A stretch of 42,160 nucleotides of DNA from contig JAFTEQ010000019.1 in NCBI GenBank assembly GCA_017453565.1, positions 1 through 42,160 of the forward strand, given 5' to 3'. The notes under the pieces are model-generated. The model ran no database searches and had not been told where the DNA came from. It was given only the letters and a program-made list of their open reading frames with translations. This DNA is from Bacteroidales bacterium (lineage in GTDB: Bacteria; Bacteroidota; Bacteroidia; Bacteroidales; UBA932). Made by a program: the position numbers and the translations under genes. Shown piece after piece: positions 1 through 6,031 of this stretch; the stretch's first letter is position 1; each line of letters starts with the position of its first letter.

Positions 1-525
1 CAGCGTCTTCTCATTCATATCCTCGAAGGAAATGTTGGACTTGAAAGACAGCAGATGATTCAAACAGGCGGCAAACTTCTGATAGGTGGACTTGGTCCAG
101 CCACGCTCGATGCCCCGGTCATGGGAGAATTCGGCCCAGACTTCCCTGAACTTTTTAGCCGGTTTGTCCTCCGGCTTAATCTTCTCTCCGGAGAGCCGGT
201 TGTTGAAATCTTCACGGACCATGCTAATGGACGGCATCACCTCATCCACCTCATAAGACTTGAACAGATCTGTCATAGTGGTTTCCAGGCTGGAGAGATA
301 GGCATTAATATCTGCTGCCGTCTCCTTCTTCTTATTGGTACAGCCTTTCTTCACCCGCTGTGTATCCAAGTCCCATTTCTCCGCATCGATACGGTAGCCG
401 GTAGTAAAATCAGCCCGGACGCTGTTAAACGTCACCCGCATGATGATGGGGACGTTCTCCACGATAACCTTTCCGTCTTTCTTGCGTTTCTCCAGGAAGA
501 ATGTGATGCTTCTCTTGATGTTCAT
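1..525 (-). CDS. Tyrosine recombinase/integrase, N-terminal part (cut by window edge)
   Basis: The 175 visible codons read MNIKRSITFFLEKRKKDGKV and continue with GYRIDAEKWD. This is the Arm-type DNA-binding domain (about residues 1-90) followed by the start of the SAM-like core-binding domain, as in Bacteroidetes phage and conjugative-element integrases. The catalytic domain with the Arg and Tyr residues lies beyond the left edge, so activity cannot be judged. I chose the ATG at 525 because MNIKRS is the usual start of this family; an in-frame ATG at 543 lies inside the operator palindrome. A consensus promoter lies just upstream and the probable attachment site is about 150 bases away. The gene points into the element, away from the site, which is the usual arrangement. 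The flank 526-676 is AT-rich compared with the sequence beyond 700. Confidence 0.88.
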   Translation of the reverse strand, partial: MNIKRSITFFLEKRKKDGKVIVENVPIIMRVTFNSVRADFTTGYRIDAEKWDLDTQRVKKGCTNKKKETAADINAYLSSLETTMTDLFKSYEVDEVMPSISMVREDFNNRLSGEKIKPEDKPAKKFREVWAEFSHDRGIERGWTKSTYQKFAACLNHLLSFKSNISFEDMNEKTL

Positions 526-533
526 AGCCTCAA

Positions 534-554
534 TTGTATGCATGTTGCATACAA
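534..554. promoter_or_regulatory. Palindromic operator candidate at the integrase promoter
   Basis: TTGTATGCA (534-542), spacer TGT, TGCATACAA (546-554): a perfect inverted repeat with 9-base arms. It overlaps the end of the -7 box and the expected transcription start of the integrase, where a bound repressor or the integrase itself could block transcription. No repressor gene is visible in the window, so the binding protein is unknown. Confidence 0.55.
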
Positions 555-582
555 AAATACATACATTTTTTGATTCTACAAA
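552..582 (-). promoter_or_regulatory. Integrase promoter (TTTG / TATTTTTG)
   Basis: On the minus strand TTTG (579-582) is followed after 19 bases by TATTTTTG (552-559). This fits the Bacteroidetes sigma-ABfr consensus TTTG-N19-TAnnTTTG. Transcription should begin near 546, giving a leader of about 20 bases to the ATG at 525. Confidence 0.7.
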
Positions 583-676
583 CTATTATGAGTTTTTACG
601 ACAGTATAATAATCGCTTGATATAAAGCGCTTAATTGCAATATATTAGACCGAAATTGTTATCCATTGCTATATCC

Positions 677-698
677 GTTCGAATCTCGTCCTCTCCGC
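677..698 (+). other. Probable attachment site: duplicated 3' end of a tRNA gene
   Basis: The stretch begins GTTCGAATCTCG and ends CCTCTCCGC. It has the T-loop sequence TTCGAAT and a 3' acceptor strand that would pair with a tRNA beginning CGGAGAGG, as tRNA-Ser genes often do. No D-arm, anticodon arm or 5' acceptor strand lies to its left, and the T-stem 5' half does not pair, so it is not a whole tRNA. Integrases of this class commonly use tRNA 3' ends as target. The intact tRNA should lie at the other end of the element, left of the window. AT-rich element DNA ends here and GC-rich DNA begins, which supports this as the right boundary. Confidence 0.6.
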
Positions 699-700
699 TT

Positions 701-726
701 AACAGGCAGCCAAACGGCTGCCTGTT
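701..726 (+). terminator. Intrinsic terminator (of the original tRNA gene)
   Basis: AACAGGCAGCC (701-711), loop AAAC, GGCTGCCTGTT (716-726): a perfect 11-base-pair hairpin ending in TTT. It follows three bases after the tRNA 3'-end copy, exactly where the terminator of the target tRNA gene would be left after integration. Confidence 0.75.
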
Positions 727-900
727 TCGCTTCGAGGCCGAAGGCCTTTTCCCCCTCGGCCTGCGGCCGGTCCCCCTGGGGACACTGCCGCTCCGCTTTG
801 CTACGCGGGCGCCTCTGTCGGTCGCCATGCTCCCTGCCGGCGGCGCGGCGGCTGATGCCGCCTTCGGCGCTTTGCGCCTCAAAGCCGGTGGAGTCTCTGA
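727..900. other. Non-coding, GC-rich stretch dense in short inverted repeats
   Basis: No convincing gene is seen here. The stretch holds several short palindromes, for example GGCCGAAGGCC near 736, GGCCTGCGGCC near 757, GTCCCCCTGGGGAC near 770 and GCC/GGC-rich arms around 830-875. It could be a structured RNA, the remains of an integration-prone spot, or simply GC-rich filler. I see no promoter in front of it. Confidence 0.35.
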
Positions 901-928
901 GAAAAGGCCGGGCGGTCTGGGGACCGCC
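901..928 (-). terminator. Intrinsic terminator of the Rpn-type gene
   Basis: GGCGGTC (911-917), loop TGGG, GACCGCC (922-928). Read on the minus strand the hairpin is followed by CGGCCTTTTC. It lies about 22 bases after the stop codon of the nuclease gene. Confidence 0.55.
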
Positions 929-950
929 GTTTGAAGGGCGCTGAGGATTG

Positions 951-1796
951 TTACAATGCGCGAACTTCCTCTTCTGAAAGGCCGGTGGCCTTGACGATGA
1001 TCTCGACAGCCACTCCAAGGGACTTGAGGTTCCTGGCGGTCTTCAGCCTTTCTTTTTCAATGCCTTTCAGTTCGCCTTTGTATTCGGCGTGATTGATTGC
1101 GTTGTGCCAGTCGTTCTCGTTCATAAGGCTTCGTCGGTAATTCTGTTGTTGCCCGGGCGGCAGCTTCGCTATCTCCGCTGCCCTGAAGAAACTCTCGAAC
1201 ACCCTGTCCTGTAATTCTTTCGGGTGGCCGTCGAGACGTTTTAGATTCCCGAGCAAATATACCCACTTTTCAAGAATATTGTCCAGTTCTTTAAGCGATT
1301 TCCTGAATTTCTTCACGGCGACGAACGAGAAGCGCAGCAGGTTGGTCATCGGCTGATAGTTCCTGTCTTCCCGGAGCGTGAAGGAATGGAAGAACGCGTC
1401 GTCGTCCCAACTGTACCCTTCTATCTTCTCGGGCTCAAAGTTGATGATGCCGATCGAGTAGACGCCCTTGAGATGGTAATCCCAGTCGCCTTTGAGGGCC
1501 TGGTCTCGGATCTTGAAGGAGGAGGTCCACAGGCCCCGCTCATAGAAGTAGCGCTGTTCGGCCTTCTGCACCTCCACCAGGACGGTCTCTCCCTTGTCCG
1601 TCGCGCAGACCAGATCGAACCTCGAAGAGCGGGAAGACTCGGCGTCTCCGGGATCCTCGTTGTTCTGGTAGGAGATGTCGGTCACCCCGAGTTCGGGATA
1701 GACGGCATTGATGAAACTGATCAGGTGTTCCTTGTAGCGGTCGGTACCGAAGAGCGTCTTCCAGCCCCAGTCGCTGAGGGGGTCCACGTACACCAC
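951..1796 (-). CDS. Rpn/PDDEXK_2-family nuclease (putative transposase-like)
   Basis: A 281-residue protein of the PD-(D/E)XK 'PDDEXK_2' family, the group annotated as Rpn recombination-promoting nuclease or putative transposase. The N-terminus has the family signature DPLSDWGWKTLFG, then a catalytic core with Asp61 (RFDLVC) and Glu75-x-Gln77 (VLVEVQ). The C-terminal part is charged and helical, ending LSEEEVRAL, as usual for the family. Family members are DNA endonucleases reported to stimulate RecA-independent recombination, and many copies are found scattered in Bacteroidales genomes. No terminal inverted repeats are seen, so it is not an obvious transposon. No in-frame ATG exists at the 5' end, so the start is GTG at 1796 (or the next codon, also GTG). 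A weak -7 box TATCTTTA lies at 1836-1843. It lies where btuC partner genes would be expected. Confidence 0.82.
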   Translation of the reverse strand: MVYVDPLSDWGWKTLFGTDRYKEHLISFINAVYPELGVTDISYQNNEDPGDAESSRSSRFDLVCATDKGETVLVEVQKAEQRYFYERGLWTSSFKIRDQALKGDWDYHLKGVYSIGIINFEPEKIEGYSWDDDAFFHSFTLREDRNYQPMTNLLRFSFVAVKKFRKSLKELDNILEKWVYLLGNLKRLDGHPKELQDRVFESFFRAAEIAKLPPGQQQNYRRSLMNENDWHNAINHAEYKGELKGIEKERLKTARNLKSLGVAVEIIVKATGLSEEEVRAL

Positions 1797-1890
1797 TATG
1801 TCAAGAATTCCGAACTACTGTGGTAAAAACGTGGGTAAAGATATTATTTACGTTTCTTTATACTTTTACCGACATCGCCCTTCGGGTACA

Positions 1891-2676
1891 TCAGGCTTTC
1901 CGGAAGGTGATGGCCATCAGTGGCAGGGCGATGATGGCCATCGTGGCGCTGATGGGGAGGTAGACGCCGAACGAGGCGTATTGCACGACCAGGTAGGTGA
2001 TGAGCAGCAGTCCCACGCCCATGGCGGAGGAAATGAGGTAGTGCCGTCGGATGTCGGTCGACTTGCAGAGGATGCGGCTGATGTTGGGCACGCCCAGCGA
2101 GATGAAGCCGATGGGGCCGCAGATGCTCACCGCGGACGTCACCAGGAACATGATCATGAGCAGGCTCAGCGCCTTCCGGAAGTTGGACAGTTCGATCTCG
2201 CCCCGGAAGTGCCGCGACAGGTCCCGGGCCCAGAAGAGGGCGGCGGCGAGGCCCGCGGCGAAAAGGCAGAGCGAGAAAGCGATATCGAAGCCCGACACCC
2301 CCTCCAGCCGGAAATTCGCCGCGCCCCAGAGGTAATACTGCTTGAGCAGCTCGCCGTTGGGGGCGTTGGTCACCACGATCGTTCCCAGCGAGCCGATGAA
2401 GGTGCCGAAGAGGATGCCGAAGGTTATGAGGTTCTGTGTAGACACGCGCAGGGTCACCAGGAAACACACCAGCGTACAGATGAGGGTGCAGACGAAGCTG
2501 CCCACGGTGAGCGAGCACCAGCCGCTCATCGTGGCCGCGGCGGCGCCGAGGCAGGCGGCGCTGCCGAGCCCGAGGCTGTACACGTCTCCCAGCTGGTTGC
2601 GCCAGAGGTACTGCATCTGAATTCCGCCCACCGGAAGGGCGATGCCGCTGAGCAGGACGTAGAGAAGGCTGAACAT
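1891..2676 (-). CDS. btuC: FecCD-type ABC transporter permease, probably cobalamin (BtuC-like), N-terminally short
   Basis: Inner-membrane permease of the FecCD/BtuC family, which moves B12 or iron chelates into the cytoplasm with a BtuD-type ATPase. Seen: the motif YLWRNQLGDVYSLGLGSAA near the N-terminus (the family's FRNPLADPxxLG), many hydrophobic helices, and GPIGFISLGVPNISRIL near residue 185. At 261 residues it is about 60-70 short of the family's usual 330: the protein starts at what is normally the second helix and lacks helix 1 and the LRLPR segment. The ATG lies 4 bases after the btuG stop, so it is translationally coupled to the riboswitch operon, and no upstream start in this frame would restore the missing part. 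No ATPase or periplasmic binding protein follows; an Rpn-type gene does. Whether the short permease works is unclear. Confidence 0.8.
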   Translation of the reverse strand: MFSLLYVLLSGIALPVGGIQMQYLWRNQLGDVYSLGLGSAACLGAAAATMSGWCSLTVGSFVCTLICTLVCFLVTLRVSTQNLITFGILFGTFIGSLGTIVVTNAPNGELLKQYYLWGAANFRLEGVSGFDIAFSLCLFAAGLAAALFWARDLSRHFRGEIELSNFRKALSLLMIMFLVTSAVSICGPIGFISLGVPNISRILCKSTDIRRHYLISSAMGVGLLLITYLVVQYASFGVYLPISATMAIIALPLMAITFRKA

Positions 2677-2680
2677 GGGT

Positions 2681-3742
2681 TTATTCTACAATGATGGACG
2701 GGTTGACACCTTTGCTGTCGAGCTTCGCCACCAGTTTGCCGTCGGCCGGATTGAAGGCGTAGACGTCGCCGTTGTTGGTGTAGTCGGAAGCGGTGGCCCA
2801 GATGAAATGCTCCGTTGCGCAGATCTTGTAGGCATTGGCGATGACGGTTCCGTCCGTGACGAACTCGCCCGCCTTCTGTCCTCTGGCCGCATCGTACTTA
2901 TAGATCCTGCCAGGAAGCGGATTCCACTGCTCATCGTATCCGCCGCAGAGCACATAGAGCATGTCACCCCGGGCCGCGATGCCCGACACGGAGTCGTAGT
3001 CAATGTCGGTCACCTGCTGTGTGGAAAGGTCGACCCGTTGCAGTTTGGCGGGGATTCCTTCCTTGTAGCTGCCGTAGCTGTAGACGAAGAGCGCCCCGGC
3101 ACAGAGCACCAGCGAGGTGGGGTTGCTGTTCACCGTGATGCTGCCCGTCCTGGTGAAACTGGAGGCGTCTACGACCGAAAGGCTGGTGTTCGGCACGTCG
3201 AGGTACCCGCCGGAATCGGCCGTGTAGATCTTTCCGTTCGCGTAGACCACGCCGTCGGGGTTGGGCCCCACCGCCACGGTCCGCACCGCACGGGTGGCCG
3301 GGTCGATTTCTCCGAGGAAACCTTCATAATAGGTAACATAGACCTTGCCGCCGCCCTGGCAGAGGTAACGGGGCGACAGGGGCGCGTCCGCCGGGGAGAT
3401 GACGGCCTTGCTCTTGAGGTTCCGGTCGGTCACCCGGATGTGCTGGGAGACGTTCACGCTGATGTAGAGTTCGTCGCCCACGGCCAGCACGTCCTGTCCG
3501 GTATCGCCCAGGCCGGCGCCGTTCTGCTCCTCGAAAACCCCGCTTTCCACCCGCTTCGTTTCGGGATTGTAACGGGTGACGGAGGCGTTGTTCTTGAGGT
3601 ACGAGCCTTCATTCAGGATAAAGAAGGCCCGGTCGAGGCTGACGACGCTGTCTTCATCGCGGTTGCCTTTGTCGCAGGAGAGAGCAAACATGCCGGCCGC
3701 TGCGACCAGCAGGAGTTTTCCAATAAAACTGATTCTTTTCAT
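2681..3742 (-). CDS. btuG: BtuG-like cobalamin-capturing surface lipoprotein (beta-propeller)
   Basis: Lipoprotein of 353 residues with signal peptide MKRISFIGKLLLVAAAGMFA, lipobox ALSC and lipidated Cys23, followed by an acidic/charged stretch (DKGNRDEDS) consistent with export to the cell surface. The rest is made of YncE-like repeats such as VYANGKIYTADSG, GDMLYVLCGGY and GDVYAFNPADGKLV, and begins with FILNEGSYLKNNASV, typical of the seven-bladed BtuG propeller. In Bacteroides, BtuG binds B12 outside the cell and hands it to BtuB. The assignment rests on propeller type, lipid anchor, and position between btuB (4 bases upstream) and btuC-like (4 bases downstream) under a cobalamin riboswitch. 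A general DUF5074/YncE protein would be the alternative name. Confidence 0.85.
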   Translation of the reverse strand: MKRISFIGKLLLVAAAGMFALSCDKGNRDEDSVVSLDRAFFILNEGSYLKNNASVTRYNPETKRVESGVFEEQNGAGLGDTGQDVLAVGDELYISVNVSQHIRVTDRNLKSKAVISPADAPLSPRYLCQGGGKVYVTYYEGFLGEIDPATRAVRTVAVGPNPDGVVYANGKIYTADSGGYLDVPNTSLSVVDASSFTRTGSITVNSNPTSLVLCAGALFVYSYGSYKEGIPAKLQRVDLSTQQVTDIDYDSVSGIAARGDMLYVLCGGYDEQWNPLPGRIYKYDAARGQKAGEFVTDGTVIANAYKICATEHFIWATASDYTNNGDVYAFNPADGKLVAKLDSKGVNPSIIVE

Positions 3743-3746
3743 ATAA

Positions 3747-5771
3747 TTATATAGTTATTTGTAAGCTAAGACGGAACTGCCGCCCCGGCATGGGGTAGCT
3801 GCGCACGATTTCATAGTTGACGTCGGTGAGGTTGAGCGCCTCGGCCGCGAGCGAGAGCAGCGCCGCATGCACGCGGAAGTCCTTTCGGACGGCGAGGCTA
3901 TGGTCGAAATAGGCCGGCATCTCATTGGCCGCGATGTTCTGCGGCAGGTACCAGCGCCGGCCCACGGCGCAGAGCGTATAGCTCAGCGAGGCGGTCCTGG
4001 AGGACAACGACAGGCAGGCAGCGCCACTGTTAAAGGGCGTATACTCAATCTGATACCCGTAGTTCTTTGCCTCCGGTTTGCTGAGGTCGACGGCATCGAG
4101 CACAGACCAGTTCGCCTCGGCCCGGAAGGCGTATTTCCCCCAGAGGGGCACAAAGGCCGATGCCGACAGGTCCGCGCCCTTCATGTCCACGCGGCCGAGG
4201 TTGCGCATGTGCCAGACGAAGAGGGTGGGCACGGCGATGATCTTGTCGCGCACACGGTTGTAATAGGCGTCGGCCGTGAAGGAGAGGCGGGCCGCTCCAG
4301 CATCGACCTGCCAGGCAGCGCCCGCTCCGGTCTGGAAGGCCTTCTCCGGCACCAGATGGATGGTACCGAAATGGTCGTAATAGAGGTCGTTGAAGGTAGG
4401 CACGCGGAAGCCGTCCTTGATGAAAGCGCGCAGGTGCAGGCCCTTTGCGGCCAGCCAGGATAGGCTCGCCGAAGGACTCAGCCGACTGCGGTCGGGGGCC
4501 GTCTGCACGCTGGCATCGGGCTTCCGGGATTGCTCGTGGACGTACGTGGCCGCCACCCCTGCGGTGGCCGTGAGCCGCTCCGAGCGGTACTGCAGGTTCA
4601 GCGCGCTCACGCTGCTGAGGCGCTGCGGGTCGGGACAAGCCATCATGTCGGCCGCAAGCGAGGCGAACGACAGATCCTGGGCGAGCGCAAGACGCAGCTC
4701 CCGGCCGGCCGGGCCGAGGGGGATGCCGCGCTGCACAATCCCCGATGCGCCCAGATGACGCTGAAGGTAGCGGTCGTCGAGCGGAGTCGGGTAGAGCGCG
4801 TCGTCGTTGGTGTAGCGCGTGAAATGCTGCCGGAAGAAGCCGCCGGCGCGGAAACGCCAGCCGCCTGCCGTGCGTTCGTAGGCGGAACGCAACGAGAGGT
4901 CCCGGTCCCAGAGCCGTTCAGTGGGGTTCTGGGTGTAGTAGATGACCGCCCCGGGAAGCCCCCTTTCGGACGAAGTCCAGTCGGCGCCGGCCGTGAGCGT
5001 GCCGCCCCTGCGGGTGTTCCCCTCGAGCCGGAGCCCCGTCTTCAGCACCGAGACGTCGGCGCCCTCGCGGCGAAGGGTGTTCCCCGCGGAACTTGCGCCG
5101 CCCGAGATGACCTTGGCGTCGTGGAAGGGATAGTCGCCGTCGCTGCGAAGCCAGCTGGCCCTGGCGGAAACGCCCCAACCCGGGGCAAGCCGTCCTTCCA
5201 CGCGGACGCGCGGTTTCCAGCTGTTGAACGAGCCCCAACCGATGCCGGCCGAGGTTTTGAGCGGCCCGTCGCCGAAATCGAGGGCCTTGGGGCTGATGCG
5301 CAGGGCGCTGCCCGCGGGGAAGCTGCCTGCCGGCGAGAAGAGCTCGTCGGGCGTGCCGATTTCAACATCAATGCTTCCCGTGTCGTCGAGGTCGAAGGCC
5401 GACAGGTCCATGGCGCCCTGCTGGATGTCTGTAAGCAGGAATCCGTCGGAACACAGGGCGGTGTGGGCGGCGCCGAGGCCGCGTACCGACACGGTCTTGA
5501 GTCCGCCGATCCCTCCGTAATCCTTTACGTTCAGGCCCGGCAGGGTGCGCAGCACTTCCGCCAGGTCCCGGGCGCCGGACCGTTCCAGGGCGGCGCTGCC
5601 CACCCGGAGCGTGGGGACGCCGGAATCGAGGCGCGAACGGCCTCCGCGCGTGTCCGATACCCGGGCCGCGCCGAGGGTGTCCGCCCGTTCCGAGGGCTGC
5701 GCGTCCACACAGGTCCCCCGGACGGCCGAAACCGTCAGAAGTATGGCCAGCTCGATGCCTGAAGCTGTCAT
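3747..5771 (-). CDS. btuB: TonB-dependent outer-membrane receptor, cobalamin type (BtuB)
   Basis: A 674-residue TonB-dependent receptor: N-terminal signal region (about residues 1-24, ending VDAQ), a plug domain (about 55-165) with LAEVLRTLPGLNV and VSVRGLGAAHTALCSDG, then a 22-strand barrel of alternating aromatic strands ending in FRLSLQITI. Receptors of this length without the SusC-type N-terminal carboxypeptidase-like domain are typical of vitamin and siderophore transporters. The cobalamin riboswitch in the leader and the following btuG make B12 the substrate. The signal peptide is unusual, with few basic residues before the hydrophobic part, but no better in-frame start exists upstream; the ATG at 5771 lies about 50 bases after the riboswitch core. 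It is the first gene of a tightly spaced operon. Confidence 0.9.
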   Translation of the reverse strand: MTASGIELAILLTVSAVRGTCVDAQPSERADTLGAARVSDTRGGRSRLDSGVPTLRVGSAALERSGARDLAEVLRTLPGLNVKDYGGIGGLKTVSVRGLGAAHTALCSDGFLLTDIQQGAMDLSAFDLDDTGSIDVEIGTPDELFSPAGSFPAGSALRISPKALDFGDGPLKTSAGIGWGSFNSWKPRVRVEGRLAPGWGVSARASWLRSDGDYPFHDAKVISGGASSAGNTLRREGADVSVLKTGLRLEGNTRRGGTLTAGADWTSSERGLPGAVIYYTQNPTERLWDRDLSLRSAYERTAGGWRFRAGGFFRQHFTRYTNDDALYPTPLDDRYLQRHLGASGIVQRGIPLGPAGRELRLALAQDLSFASLAADMMACPDPQRLSSVSALNLQYRSERLTATAGVAATYVHEQSRKPDASVQTAPDRSRLSPSASLSWLAAKGLHLRAFIKDGFRVPTFNDLYYDHFGTIHLVPEKAFQTGAGAAWQVDAGAARLSFTADAYYNRVRDKIIAVPTLFVWHMRNLGRVDMKGADLSASAFVPLWGKYAFRAEANWSVLDAVDLSKPEAKNYGYQIEYTPFNSGAACLSLSSRTASLSYTLCAVGRRWYLPQNIAANEMPAYFDHSLAVRKDFRVHAALLSLAAEALNLTDVNYEIVRSYPMPGRQFRLSLQITI

Positions 5772-5821
5772 GGTTCACAATCCACGCCGTGCCTGCCCCC
5801 GGGCACCTGCTTGGTTTGACT

Positions 5822-5970
5822 TGACTCGGGCAGGTCTTCTGACTCGTCCCTGCGCAGCGCCTTCTCACCGGACTGGCCGGCAATGGCTTCAGAATGCTGC
5901 GCAACAGAAAGGACTCACAGCTGCGGGCACAGTTCCGGATTTGCACCGGCTTCCCTGTTGTTCACCCGAA
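5822..5970 (-). promoter_or_regulatory. Cobalamin (B12) riboswitch
   Basis: Read on the minus strand the leader holds the conserved cobalamin aptamer blocks in order: GGGAAGCCGGTGCAAATCC, then CTGTGCCCGCAGCTGTGA, then AAGCCATTG, then GAGAAGGC, and finally the B12 box GAGTCAGAAGACCTGCC. Between aptamer and btuB ATG is a hairpin able to form from GTGCC and GGCAC (about 5783-5802), which may hide the translation start. Known members repress btuB expression when adenosylcobalamin is present. Outer limits are approximate. Confidence 0.95.
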
Positions 5971-5977
5971 TCCACAG

Positions 5978-5985
5978 CAAAGGTA
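5978..5985 (-). promoter_or_regulatory. -7 box of the btuBGC operon promoter
   Basis: TACCTTTG on the minus strand matches TAnnTTTG and would start transcription a few bases upstream of the cobalamin aptamer. A clear -33 TTTG is not seen. It lies 21 bases from a divergent copy of the same box that serves the esterase gene. Confidence 0.65.
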
Positions 5986-6006
5986 CAAAAATGCCGCTCT
6001 TTTTCC

Positions 6007-6014
6007 TACCTTTG
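6007..6014 (+). promoter_or_regulatory. -7 box of the esterase promoter
   Basis: TACCTTTG matches TAnnTTTG. Transcription would begin near 6020, only about 12 bases before the first ATG at 6032. It is arranged back to back with the btuB promoter. Confidence 0.6.
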
Positions 6015-6031
6015 TAACAAAGAGCCACACA

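Noticed and set aside
677-698. A complete tRNA gene
   Set aside because: Only the T-loop and 3' acceptor strand are present; the T-stem does not pair and no anticodon arm lies upstream.
727-950. Several overlapping short frames on both strands
   Set aside because: All are compositionally biased, disagree in frame and lack homology-like motifs; hairpins explain the pattern better.
951-1796. Insertion sequence around the Rpn-type gene
   Set aside because: No terminal inverted repeats or target-site duplication found on inspection.
5368-5946. Minus-strand frame covering the cobalamin leader and the btuB start
   Set aside because: It overlaps the riboswitch, whose conserved RNA blocks explain the sequence; its product is Arg/Pro-rich without motifs.
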